A DNA stretch of 64,000 nucleotides, from contig CM054177.1 of assembly GCA_028829895.1 (NCBI GenBank), forward strand, positions 77,815,163-77,879,162. The letters run 5' to 3'. Positions 14,641 through 25,735 of the stretch are shown here, piece after piece (the first letter of the stretch is position 1; each line of letters opens with the position of its first letter). The position numbers and the translations under genes are program-made. The notes beneath the pieces were generated by a model. It saw nothing but the letters and a program-made list of their open reading frames with translations, had not been told where the DNA came from and did no database searches. The DNA comes from Sinotaia quadrata. Its lineage: Eukaryota; Mollusca; Gastropoda; Architaenioglossa; Viviparidae.

Positions 14641-14872
14641 ACGTCTGCATGCAATGAATTCTATGTGCAAGTTTCTTACTCCTTTATTCACCCTTGGTAA
14701 CTGCATGCAGAAAGCAGTTTTCAGGGATCAAAGTAACTTGCCCAAATTGGAGGACTGGGGTGGGCGCATCCGATCATAGTGACATTCACAGGTGGATATT
14801 ACAACAGTCCAGTGTAAGTATCACCATAAATGAATGTATGTGTGAGCGAGCGCTGTGTGTATTTAGTATGTG

Positions 14873-14913
<41 letters not shown>

Positions 14914-16742
14914 GTCTCATTTTATGCTTATTTCTCGAAGCAGTCAAGTGCTATCGTGGTTGTGAATTATCTCGAAAGAGGCGGTTTAAAGTTGCCTTAG
15001 TGAAGCACCATTCTCTATTCTTAGAATACTGCTATTATTAGCATTTCTCTGGACACATAGCCCCTCCCTACACAAAATAGCTTTTTTTAAAAAATGAATA
15101 AATAAAACAACATCAAACATAAAATTAATTCACAGTACAGTCTGACTGACATATTCGACCTGAACATTTGAACATTTTTAGAGAATGGCTGACATAACTG
15201 ATATACTGTAAATATAATAAGATTTAGTTTGTATCATATAAACCATTTGTGTTAACTGTTTCAGTGGTTTAATGCATGGTCATCTCTGTGTTACAGACGT
15301 AGAACAGTAAGTGCAAAAATATTTTGTTTGGAAGAAGAAATTCGAAATGTGAAACATGTTGGGGAATAATGAATCAGTCATTCATTGTGATGTCATCTGT
15401 GTGTATGTGTGTTTCATTTTTTCCTATGTAGTGGTACATTTATCAATCATCTGTCTTCATAAAGCTAGAGCTGGCGTCATAAATGTGACCTTTCGCAGTG
15501 TCCATAATTCGTCTCGCTTGATGGAACATTGTTGACGCTGCACTTTATTTCGGTAAAGAGTGTTGGATAACTCTCGTTTTATGTAACACTCATTCTTGAA
15601 AGATGCTTGATGTCAGTTCTTCTTGTGTAACAGAGAGCTATTTTTAAGATATTAAAGTGTAAGATGGATGCTTCCATCATCCTCCGCCCCACCCCACCCC
15701 ACCCCATCCCAATCTCTTCTCCCCGGTTCTAGGGCACATGTAAACAGTGAGATAAAGCTTTTTACTCTTGTGATATAGTGGTCAATTACTGATTAGGTTC
15801 TTTGATAAACATTTGATAAAATATAAACCGATTATACATGATTCAACGTATATTGACGTAAGGGATAGCTCTTATTTCGTCCTCCGCGCACTTAAACCAT
15901 GGAAGATAGCTCTTTATTATTATTTTTTAAGATATGTAATAGATAACTTATTTTTTATGTAACAGCCTAACCTGTCTTTTGTGCTGTATTTAACACATTT
16001 TATATTTGTAACTTGAATGCTTTTAGACTTTAATTTTATATTTGTTTATTTAACTCATCTCTATGTATTACACTGCTCACCTTCATTTAAAATAAAACCA
16101 CCACCACAAAAAAACACCCCACAACTTATTTCTGTATTTAAATTTAACATTTCGTCGCTAAATTTTGCGGGAAAATACCCGTAATTGGGAAGCTAAAGAG
16201 AACAGAAAAAGCGTTAAGTTTTTTTGGAACACAAGCTGAATGCAGTTTGTCTAGCCAGAAACTCAAATGACGTTCCACTTTTCTCCACCAAATGATTTCC
16301 ATTGACTGTCATAGACTTTTATGTGATTAACAACATAAAAATTAGTCATGAACTACTGCGAATGACGTCAACAAGACTGAGGGACGCGTGTAAATAGAAA
16401 CAGTCTGGCATCAAGACAAAAGGCACGCGAATCGCCGGATGGATTTCAGACTATTTCAGGTGCTATGCGAATTCTCAACAAAATATTTAGTAGTCTTTTG
16501 GAGCAAAGATGCGTTCTCTTCGCTGTAATAAGCTCATATATTCGTCCAGACTTTCGTTTACCTGTAGATGTGCTATCGCCTGCTGTGAACTAGTTTGTTA
16601 CACGCACACTTGTTAGTTCAAGTTTCTCTTGTCTCTCTCGTGACTAGAAAAGCAGCACGTCAGTCAGTTTAAGTTTATGCATGCCTTTTTTGTGTATGTG
16701 TGTTTAATTAAATGCCTAGCACTCTCGAACAAATTTATAGTG
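14641..16742. other. Non-coding DNA with (GA)n and CCCCA tracts
   Basis: (GA)n at 14876-14909 and a CCCCA array at 15688-15712. The rest holds no recognised gene, RNA or mobile element. Confidence 0.55.
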
Positions 16743-17262
16743 CGCACACTTCTCTGCATGTGGTAGCAGGTGTGCCGCACGTTCTTGCATGTGATAAGGG
16801 GGCGTACCGCTTGTGATCACAGTTATACTGCTCGTTTCTGCATGTGGTAGCAGGTGTGCCGCACGTTCTTGCATGTGATAAGGGGGCGTACCGCTTGTGA
16901 TCACAGTTATTATACTGCTCGTTTCTGCATGTGGTAGCAGGTGTGCCCGCACGTTCTTGCATGTGGTAGCAGGTGTACCGCACGACCTTGCTTGTGATCA
17001 CAGTTATACTGCTCGTTTCTGCATGTGGATGCAGGTGTGCCCGCACGTTCTTGTATGTGGTAGCAGGTGTACCGCACGACCTTGCTTGTGATCACAGTTA
17101 TACTGCTCGTTTCTGCATGTGGTAGCAGGTGTGCCGCATGTTCTTGCATATGGTAGAAGGTGTGCCCGCACGTTTTTGCATATGGTAGCAGGTGTGCCGC
17201 ACGGCCCAGCATATGATACCAGGTGTCCCTGCATAAGATAACTGGTGTGCCGCTCGCCCGCA
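16743..17262. repeat. Composite minisatellite with higher-order structure
   Basis: Short blocks (CTGCATGTGGTAGCAGGTGT, GCCGCACGTTCTTGCATGTG, ACCGCTTGTGATCACAGTTA) recur in alternating order. They give larger units of about 85-115 bases made of ~30-base sub-blocks. It is CpG-richer than its surroundings. The several overlapping open frames on both strands are by-products of the array. Confidence 0.8.
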
Positions 17263-17524
17263 CGCTGGCACGTGAAATTGCTAACGATTTTCGCTTTCTT
17301 GGCTGGAGACTTAACGTTCGCCTATTCCCTTTATGGGTTGAAAACCGCTGCACTTTTGAATTTGATATGGAATTACACTGGCCACTCTCGCCTTTGATCG
17401 TTCAACTACACCGTTTATAATAGTACTAAGGTACAGAGACAACATGTTGTTTGTAAATGATTTAAGTAGTTTGTTTTTAAAGTAGGTTTTCGTGTTATTG
17501 AAGAGCCAGTGCTTTGTGAAACAA

Positions 17525-17830
17525 TATGATTTACAATAAATATTTGCTCTAAGACGAATTATTTATAATTTAAAAGAATTACTTGTTCTTAAACAGAGTA
17601 TTTATAATTTACAACAATTATTTGTTCTAAAACAAAATATTTATAATTTACAACAATTATTTGCTCTAAAACAAAATATTTATAATTTACAACAATTATT
17701 TATTCTAAAACAAAATATTTATAATTTACAACAATTATTTGCCCTAAAACAAAATATTTTTAATTTACAACAATTATTTGTTCTAAAACAAAATATTTGT
17801 AATTAAGAAGAATTATTTGCTCTGAAACAA
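17525..17830. repeat. 39-bp minisatellite, about 8 copies
   Basis: The unit AATTATTTGTTCTAAAACAA plus AATATTTATAATTTACAAC repeats with a 39-base period. Central copies are nearly identical and both edges are diverged, as in an array that grows from the middle. Confidence 0.85.
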
Positions 17831-18237
17831 GATAATACGATTTCCCCTGCTCCTGATAATGACTATAATCAGACAATAGGTTTGCAAATTGTATTCTTGT
17901 ACAGTTGACCTTTGAAATCTCATTTGCAAGATTTCATGAATGTGATTGGTTGTGCGACATTGGTGTGCTGTTTTTTTTTCCCCAGCTTTTAATCCAGTTT
18001 CTACTGACCACGTGTACGTGGACCGTCTTAGCGGACTGACGTGGAATTGTACATACCACGCACGGCTTTCTGCTCACGCTTGCGTGCCGTTTGGGTATTT
18101 TGTTGTCTTTTTACCGAAAACTTTATGTCTGCGAGCATATCATGTCGAGCTTCTTTGTTTCTAACTTCTTCTTTTGAGTCGAGATGCGTTGCAAAAGGTC
18201 AACCATCGCTCCACCTCAATGGCCTCTTTGACTAGCC
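17831..18237. other. Non-coding DNA, slightly GC-richer
   Basis: Contains CCACGTGTACGTGG (about 18008-18021), a short palindrome including an E-box CACGTG. Short frames only; no gene recognised. Confidence 0.45.
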
Positions 18238-18347
18238 TATGGAGGCTTAGACATTACTGAAATATTTTTTTCTTCACTATAAAAGTTGCATGTATAAAAA
18301 GCATTTTAATTTATGTTTGGACGTGGCGAGGTATGAGGTCTCTCGGA
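18238..18347. repeat. 110-bp direct repeat, left copy
   Basis: Starts TATGGAGGCTTAGACATTAC and ends TGAGGTCTCTCGGA. Nearly identical to 19143-19252, with only a few substitutions. The pair brackets about 800 bp that includes a 28-bp minisatellite. The ends are not TG...CA, so an LTR/TRIM reading is weak. Confidence 0.85.
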
Positions 18348-18860
18348 GAAATTGTGTCCAGTGCCTTCCAGACGTGGGATGAGTATGTAGTCCCACAGGT
18401 TGGTTACATCTTTTGCGATAGAACGCTTTTTGTCCCCGTTTACTTCATTGCTGTTATTTGTTGTATTGATACTACAGATTCTATCATTTTCTGCTCCTCA
18501 TCCTCACTGCCACAACCCACAGCTCTCCTCTGCTCCTAGATGGGGATAGAAATTATGTGACAGTGAGTGACCATACTGATTTATAACTGCATTGATTGCA
18601 TTGTGGATAAACACAAGGGGAGAAAGTGTTTACTGTCCACTGTTGCACATTTGCTTATGCTTTTTGGAGATTTAACCGTCTATAGTATGGAGTGGACAAC
18701 AAAATATAGTTGCCGGTGTTAAGTATTTTGTATTCACTTAAATAGAAAAAATGTAATATAATGGCATCATAATTTTAAAAAATATTGATTGTTGAATGTG
18801 AATACAGTTTTTTTTAAATTTTATTTTTTAGACACCTTCATTGGCGGATTTAAACATTGG

Positions 18861-19120
18861 AGCCATAAGCCAAAGCAGGTGAAGAGGCCATAAGCCGAAA
18901 CATGTGAATAGGCCCTAAGCCAAAACATATGAAGAGGTCCCAGTCTAAAGCATGTGAAGAGGTCGCAAGTCAAAGCTTGTTAAGAGGCCCTAAACCAAAG
19001 CATGTGAAGAGGCCCTAACGCCTAAGCCAAAACATGTGAAAAGTTCCCAGTCCAAATCACGCGAAGAGGTCGTAAGTCAAGGCGTGTGAAGAGGTCCTAA
19101 GCTATTACATGTGAAAAGAC
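18861..19120. repeat. 28-bp minisatellite between the 110-bp repeats
   Basis: The unit resembles GAGGCCCTAAGCCAAA plus RCATGTGAA, about 9 diverged copies. It lies between the two 110-bp direct repeats and ends just before the right one. Confidence 0.8.
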
Positions 19121-19142
19121 ACAGGCATTACTTAAATATTTT

Positions 19143-19252
19143 TATGGAGGCCTAGACATTACTGAAATATCTTTATCTTCACTATAAAAGTTGCATGTAT
19201 AAAAAGCATTTTAATTTATGTTTGGACGCGGCGAGGTATGAGGTCTCTCGGA
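19143..19252. repeat. 110-bp direct repeat, right copy
   Basis: Second copy of the 18238-18347 sequence in the same orientation, 905 bases downstream. It is either a local segmental duplication or the terminal direct repeats of a small unknown element. Confidence 0.85.
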
Positions 19253-21409
19253 AAGCGAGACCCTTAGCCAAGGCTTATTTGTCATGGCTTGTGCCTAAAT
19301 CCGGCACTAGACCCTAGTCTGTATGTGTGTGTATGCAAGTGCAACATGCATATGCATTTTTTTTGGTGTTAAGAATGTTAAGCCAGTAACTAATTTTAGT
19401 CTGAGATTCAGAGTCGAGATAAGGGGAATAATTGATTGTTAAATTTGTGTTGTTGAGGAAGGATTTGTTTTAGATTTTCATAGTGATATCACCTTTGTCG
19501 GTTGAACATGAACTTGTTAAAGTGCCATTCGTAACGTTTGAAGAAACAGGTAGGGTTGGCTATTGCAGTTTTCACACATTGCTACCTGCGAATCATTATC
19601 TTGCGATCGTTGCTCACTGAGCCTCATTATTATTGTTGTACGTTGTGTATTCAGACCAGCCACTGGCCATCTCATGTGTTAGGTCTGTCTTACAATTTAA
19701 ATGTTCCTGCTAATTCTCTTTGTCGTTGCACTTTTGATTGCAATCTTGAGCCTAGCTTGCTTGAAAGTAGCATATCAAGTAATTATAGGAAGGGTCATGG
19801 ATAAAAGGAAAACACCTGTAATTAAAAGTTCTCCCGCCTTTCTTAGTATATAACTATAGGGCACACGGCATTTGTCACCGGCGTCGTTTGCGGAAGGTAG
19901 CACTATTGCTTTAACTGTCATTCATTTTCACGCTTTATACCTGTCAGGTAATGTCACCTTTCCAGCTCCATCTTACTTGCCAGTAACTGTCACATGTCTA
20001 TCCTACCTGTCATTCAGTGGCGTGTTTGAGAACTCCGGTTTTGAGTTAGTACTTACAGCTTGCTTTCATGTATCTGGGTTTAGACAAACTGTATTCATAG
20101 GATGTTTGGTCTTTTGTACAATACTATCAACCTGTGAATTACAGTCAGTCAAAAAAAGCTACGTAATCAAATAGTCAGGCATTTATTCATTAATCAATCA
20201 TTAAACAATCAGTCAACCAAGCGTTACATGTGAACTAAGACGGGTTAATAAGAGTGCTCATTAGTTTTAGATCATTAAACCTTAATCTTGTAGTCCACAT
20301 GTTAAGTCCTTGTGTTTGTTCACTCTGTAAAAGCACACATTAGAATAAAATCTTTTAAGCCTTCTATTATCCAATCCAATCCAAAATGGCATTTAACTAG
20401 AATAGTCTGGTCTGTTTTGCACATCTTTGTATACTTAGCCCATTAGTACGTCACCAACAAATCACTGGCTCGCTTCACCTCCAACTTTCTAGTTTCTTCT
20501 TCAAAGCTTAGATAAGATGGACGGAAGTTTAGCATTTTAATACAACATAAATAAGGGGTTTTAGATACACTTACATTTCTCCGCCAAATGATAGTGTATC
20601 GAGAGTTCAATTTTATGAAATTCTCCATCAGACAGGTATTCAGATAGTTCATATAATTTTTGCTATCGATTTCACATATAGTACTTATCTAATTTCACAA
20701 CAAAGGGTTGTCGCAGTCAATGCGTCTGGTTGACTTTGAAGGACCGTATTTCATAGTCCTCACGAAGGCAGCTTCTTCAACATTTCTATAGATATTGGTT
20801 GCACCACAGTGTTCATCAGTTCTGGCAGGAGTTCTTCACCTACGACAATGTCCCTAGAACAAGCATGCAAAATTCAGTCAGGAATTCCAGAACTCATTAA
20901 AGGGAGCAAGGAATTAATTTGTTTATAAAATTTTTTAAAAAGACAATAATCGTAAGAATTCAAAGCGGTCTCTAAATCATTTCCATAAATTAATCGATAC
21001 TTCACGATAGTTTCTTTTGAAGTTGCAGTTTCGCGCCAGTGATTTCTTATAATTATCAGTTCCCCAGATCATACTAAAACTCACTTTACACTATAATCAG
21101 TTATAGAATGTTATATTTCACAATTTCTGTTTCAGTTTCAATACATTTCTTTTTTACATTTATTGAAAACAACAGTACATTCAATACATCAAGGATTTAT
21201 GTTTCAGTTTCAATTTTTTTTTTTTACATTTATTGAAAAACATGTTTACAGTAGCTAGGTACAATCCAGTCCATAGTAATTTTATAAATTAACAGTACAG
21301 TAAAGCAATCGTCAGATTGTTGCATCACCGGGAGGCGTCGACAGAACAGTTTTTCTCCCCTCTTGGTATGTTTCCTCTCCTCATACATATATACTATTAA
21401 GGACGACTC
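19253..21409. other. No confirmed gene; small duplication at 21130-21250
   Basis: At 21130 and again about 73 bases later, CAGTTTCAAT...TTTACATTTATTGAAAA is repeated. On the minus strand 20690-20870 holds two overlapping protein-like frames, one ending YGPSKSTRRIDCDNPLL before a TGA. They follow a TTGTTCTAG acceptor-like site but disagree in frame. This might be the 3' continuation of repeat copy A or chance. Nothing else recognised. Confidence 0.4.
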
Positions 21410-21654
21410 AAGGTGAGCTATGTCTTATCAATCGGGTTCATACCTAGTAGTGGACTGCAAGGTGAGCTATGTCTTATCAATCGGGTTCATACCTAGTAGT
21501 GGACTGCAAGGTGAGCTATGTCTTATCAATCGGGTTCATACCTAGTAGTGGACTGCAAGGTGAGCTATGTCTTATCAATCGAGTTCATACCTAGTAGTGG
21601 ACTGCAAGGTGAGCTATGTCTTATCAATCGGGTTCATTCCTAGTAGTGGACTGC
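21410..21654. repeat. 49-bp minisatellite, 5 near-identical copies
   Basis: Units start at 21410, 21459, 21508, 21557 and 21606, each beginning AAGGTGAGCTATGTCTTATC. Copies differ by one or two bases, so the array is young. Every unit carries a CAAGGTGAGC donor-like string on the + strand. It directly adjoins the edge of repeat copy A. Confidence 0.92.
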
Positions 21655-22178
21655 ACGAGGAGTGAGTGTGGCGACAGTACATGTGACGCCAACGCCACTT
21701 ATTTAATTAATCATCCAGAACTAATTACAAGTGATGGGACTCTTATTTTATTTTATTAATGATCCTCCAGCAGACACCACTCGTCTCTCTCACTTGGCAG
21801 ATATGCAGGCGCTATTAAACGTTTCTTTCTTCCACAGCATTAAAGATAAATATTTATGGTCATACAATCTTTCCTAGTTAGAAAACGTCTTACTAAAGGA
21901 GAAGAAAAATCCGTCTTTAATCTATATTTAGCGAGCCCCCACCAACCCACTTTCTTCTCCAACATAAGATTATCAATATGCATAAGAAAGTCAGTAAATT
22001 GAACAATAAATTTATTAAATCTGACAAATACAGTGAAATAGATTACCTGACATCACTATTTCCACGAAACCACATTCTCATAATTTCCTTACTTCAGAGT
22101 CTTTATGCAGAATTGTATTGACTTGTTGAATTGAATTGGTAATCACAGAATTCTTATCAGAGAACAGAAATGGAGATA

Positions 22179-22289
22179 TTAGAGATAAACGATAATAGTC
22201 TTTACATATCTTTCATACAGATGAAGCTGCGATTGTCCTTTTTGCACGCTTTTTTGAATCAAAGTCACAAGTTCATTGTCCACGTCAAT
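22179..22289 (-). other. Open stretch conserved between repeat copies A and C
   Basis: Copy A reads ELVTLIQKSVQKGQSQL...ERYVKTII over 36 codons before TAA. The aligned part of copy C (43508-43642, minus) reads DVIEKASEKSVEAVLNL...DVKFII over 44 codons. Both keep a KSV and a VKxII with compatible spacing, and copy B shows a related frame (RKVLKKTTENF) that soon stops. This could be a decayed coding exon of the parent element. It could also be chance frames in an AT-rich repeat. Confidence 0.25.
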
Positions 22290-22497
22290 TTCATGTTTCT
22301 CTTGCACGCATTAAAAAAAAAAAAACACCACTGCACCATTTCTATCAAAGACAACTTTAGCGCCCTCTTTTGCCTTCAGTTTCCTTAAGCAGAATAACAA
22401 TTAAACAACTCTAGTACTTTTTCCTTATACCAGAAATTGTTCATGTAGTCTGCATATTTTTCTGTGGTACATCAAGTGGGGTGTAGTATATCCTCTT

Positions 22498-22601
22498 TTA
22501 CACCACATCGCGGCAGATGATTCCTGCGTCTCCCAGGTCGTAGCTGTTTACAATCAGTGAACCATCAAATTCAGATAACATGTGAAAGGCACGCTTACTC
22601 A
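22498..22601 (-). pseudogene. Exon-like open segment in copy A (terminal, 33 codons)
   Basis: After a TTTTGCAG acceptor-like site a frame runs AFHMLSEFDGSLIVN-(S)-YDLGDAGIICRDVV and ends in TAA at 22498. The 2-base entry fits the 1-base exit of the next segment upstream (22903-22989), which ends at a GTGAGT donor-like site. I do not recognise the protein. A 33-codon frame is not significant on its own, and copy B lacks this part through a deletion. It may be a captured exon, a remnant of a gene carried by the repeat, or chance. Confidence 0.25.
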
Positions 22602-22902
22602 CTGCAAAATATAATCAATGAGCAAACTTAAGTTTCCAGTTTATCTCTTTATAACTCCATTCTTTCTTACATTCCAATCTCAATTTACAGTTTCCTGCAA
22701 CGGTATTTATTAGCTCGATAGCATATCAAAACAATGTCAAGTATCTAGCACACTACATTTGAGTAGCTTAGTTCACACATTTGTAGAAATAATAGTCTAC
22801 TTATATAATACATCTTATTAAAACACAAGTGTAACATATCAATAGTAAAAAGTACATGAAATATTTCTAAGTCCCTTCTCTCTCAACCAGTCAGCAACTC
22901 AC

Positions 22903-23169
22903 CATCAAGCTAACGGCCGCCTTTCAAAACCGGACTTTTCTTGCCACTCCAGCCAAATACAAAGTGATCAGAGAATAGAATTTTTTTTACTACAGCAGGT
23001 AAACTTTTAAATCTCAGCCCTTTGGCTGGTCTCGTTCTCGTAAATCATAACCATTGGATAATAAAAAGTACTCACTAGTTTTCATTACATCAGCAAATTC
23101 TAGCACATTCCTGCCTGGAGCATTTACTTCAACTCAGACATTTTCAAAAATGCCCAAGATCGGGTTACT
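22903..23169 (-). pseudogene. Two exon-like segments in copy A separated by an intron-like gap
   Basis: Segment 23076-23169 (acceptor TTGTCAG, donor GTGAGT) contains VEVNAPGRNVLEFADVMKT after one in-frame TGA. Segment 22903-22989 (acceptor CTGTAG, donor GTGAGT) contains FSDHFVFGWSGKKSPVLKGG and then an in-frame TAG. The exit and entry phases between the two agree. The TAG is also present at the same place in copy B, so the ancestor of the two copies already had it. This weakens the coding interpretation. Confidence 0.2.
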
Positions 23170-23354
23170 CTGACAATTTAACATTTTTTATATAACAATT
23201 AAATTTAAAAATAAGGAGAGGCAAATTTACTCGGCCACAGTACCAACATCAGTAATCGCGTTCACCTCATCCGTGTCACACACATAACATTCATAGTTAA
23301 ACACCTTCCTTAGATGTTAGAAATATTTTATTATTATTATTATTTGTATTGTTT

Positions 23355-23562
23355 CGCATGTAAATGACACTGAATACTGTACATATTAATATGTGTGGCG
23401 TTGGATAGGTTAGTGTGAAATGTAGATTTTGTGTCAATTCCTTCCTCATGCACGCCGCATGTAAATGACACTGAATACTGTACATATTAACATGTGTGGC
23501 GTTGGATAGGTTAGTGTGAAATGTAGATTTTGTGTCAATTCATTCCTCATGCACGCCGCAAT
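23355..23562. repeat. Two-copy 101-bp tandem duplication
   Basis: The unit starts GCATGTAAATGACACTG at 23356 and 23457 and ends with CATGCACGCCG. The copies differ at a couple of bases. It lies immediately outside the right edge of repeat copy A and is preceded by an (ATT)n run. Confidence 0.9.
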
Positions 23563-24289
23563 TCGCGGTAGAACTAAATCAAAAATCTCAAATGATTGGT
23601 CGTATTATGTTATGGTTGTAATGTTTTTTATTTTATTAATTAGCTACAGCACAGATAAGTAGTTTTATATTTCTTATTATTCCACATGCAGAGTGTAGCT
23701 CTGTATATACAAAGGTAAAATTGCTAAAAAGCGATTATTCCTTCAAACCCACCCCATCCCTAAACACACCTATTATATTTTTTAAAAATAGAAATTAGTT
23801 CTTCTATATTAACTCTCTTTTAGTTTTACAACTTAATATTGCAAATCATAATACAAGTGTATTTTACTGTCTTCATATTACACGCAAGTGTATATTTCTT
23901 GATACTTAACATGAATTGGGAAACGTATTTGCACATAAATAGGTAATATTTAAAGTCGAGTAATAAACACTTGTTTGTTCAATTTCTCCTGTAAAGCGTG
24001 CAGATTCGCTATGTTATCCAGACCCAAAACAACTGTTATATCTGGCAATATTGCATTATTAACAGGGTTATTATCCTTGTTATGAAATCAACTACCTTTT
24101 CTTAAAACTTAACGTAGTTTATGAATATTTTCTACGTGTATTGACATCGCTCGTTATATATGCATCTTGTATTGTTTTATCTTCATTTCTTACAAGTTGA
24201 GATGAAGAAAATAGTTTTACATTAAGTGCTATTGTGCATGCAATACGTACTTCTCATTGCGTGCAACAAGCATATTTAATTTTTTAAAT
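23563..24289. other. Non-coding AT-rich DNA
   Basis: I see no gene, RNA or repeat of note in this stretch. It grades into the decayed minisatellite to its right. Confidence 0.5.
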
Positions 24290-25235
24290 TATTATTTATT
24301 CCGCAGATCGCAACTTTGCATTTATTGATATTTCTTCTGCTTAACAGATTGTTTAATTTATAGTTATTTTTCCTGCAAATCATTTGGTAATTATTACTGT
24401 TTATCTTGTTTAATGAACTTTATAATTGTTATCTCTCTTGCTTAATGCAGATTTACATTTAATAATAATATTCACTTCCATATAACATAATTATTCTCTT
24501 ATACTTTTTCCATCTGAAAAAACTTTTTTACTGTCTTTTTCTGCATAGTGCAACTTTATTTATTACTATTTCTCCCACATAATGCAACTTAATATTTATT
24601 ACTATTTCTTCTACATAACGCAACTTTCTATGGTTTCTATTACATAAAGCAACTTTATTACTATTTATCCGACATAACGCATCTTTATTTGTTATTACTC
24701 TTACATAATACAGCTTTATTACTATTTCTCTTATATAATGCAATTTATATTTATTACCATTTGACTACGTAACGCAGCTTTATTACTATTTATACAACAT
24801 AACGCATCTTATTTGTTATTACTGTTTCTCTCACATAACGCAGCTTTATTTCTCCTACATAGCCCAACTTTATATTTATTAATAGATAGTTCTGCTACGT
24901 AACGCAACATTATATTTATTATTTTTCCTGCATAACGCAACTTTATATTAACTATTTCTCCTATATAACGCAACTTTATATTTATTACTATATCTCCCTG
25001 CATAACATAATGAAACTTTATTTTTATTATTATTCCCCCCCCCCCCCTTGCACATCGCAACTTTATAGTAATTGATATTTCCTCTGAACAGTGGAACTTT
25101 ATTACTATTTGTCCTGAGGAACGAACTTTTATATTTGTATTTCGCCACTGTAAAGCAACTTTATATTTATTAGTAATATTACTCTTTCTCCTACATAATG
25201 CCGCTTTATATTTATTATTTTTTCTCCTCCTTAGT
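24290..25235. repeat. ~35-bp decayed minisatellite, ~950 bp array
   Basis: Repeating text is CTACATAACGCAACTTTATA followed by TTTATTACTATTTCTC, about 25 copies with many substitutions and length changes. It includes a C-run (about 25027-25037). Minus-strand frames through it are repeat artefacts. Confidence 0.82.
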
Positions 25236-25464
25236 TCAGATTTTTATATGGATAACCTTTTTGGTTCTAACTGTGAAAGGAAAAAATACTAAACTATTTG
25301 CTTACATTGCTGCACTTAATGGCTTGTTATCTTGAGCTACAATATATAGTTATAGAACACTAGTTACAAGTATGTATTCAACGAGGCTGGAAAAAATCTC
25401 TAGATTCCTTTCTTTGGAAAAGTGTTGTGAAAGTCATAAAATGTTTCATTAAAATCTGAAACCT

Positions 25465-25549
25465 GAAAGATGGTATGTTAAGAAGTTGGTACAGAAAGAT
25501 AAACAATTACATTTGAACACTGTACCAACGTCTTAACATACCATCTTTC
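25465..25549. repeat. 30-bp near-perfect inverted repeat (hairpin)
   Basis: The arms 25465-25494 (GAAAGATGGTATGTTAAG...) and 25520-25549 are complementary over 30 bp with a single A-G mismatch, and are separated by a 25-base loop. Transcription from either strand would give a compact 85-nt hairpin. It could be a small-RNA precursor, the ends of a tiny transposon remnant, or a recent fold-back duplication. No TA duplication is evident at its edges. Confidence 0.8.
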
Positions 25550-25576
25550 TTATATTGTAATGATTTGACTTGATTT

Positions 25577-25735
25577 GGAGAGCCTGGGTTACATAATATA
25601 CTAATAGCTGAGGAACTTAGACCAATGTTGTAAAACCCCAGAGTATGGGTTACGTAATATATTATCATCTCGGGAACTTTGACCAGTGTTGTAAAGCTTC
25701 AGAGTACGGGGTACCTAATGTATTATTTATCAGGA
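25577..25735. repeat. ~63-bp tandem repeat, 2.5 copies
   Basis: Blocks TGGGTTACATAATATA, AGGAACTTAGACCA and TGTTGTAAA recur three times with progressive divergence. It begins 28 bases after the 30-bp hairpin. Confidence 0.7.

Larger units (their letters stand above)
21690..23308 (-). mobile_element. Interspersed repeat family 'X', copy A
   Basis: The reverse complement aligns with copy B over several blocks. These include an AGTAAATTTGCCT start, the CCTTGGGC / ATCTTGGGC block, AAAAGTTTACCTGCTGTAG, ATTAGCTTRATGGTGAGT-type text, GGACTTAGAAATATTTC, AAATACYGTTGCAGGAAACTG, ATAAACTGGAAACTT, and TTGGAGAAGAAAGTGGG followed by CTAAATATAGATTAAA. Its left third (21690-22400) also aligns with copy C. 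The right end is set at the last exon-like junction (23308) and the left end at the loss of similarity with copy C; both are approximate. No terminal repeats or target duplication were identified. Exon-like segments are described separately. Confidence 0.8.

Noticed and set aside
18238..19252. LTR pair of a small retrotransposon
   Set aside because: The 110-bp repeats do not begin TG or end CA, and no primer-binding or polypurine site was seen. Kept as direct repeats only.
22903..22989. Functional exon in repeat copy A
   Set aside because: The in-frame TAG is shared by copy B at the aligned position and copy B has frame-breaking indels, so the shared ancestor was probably not coding here.
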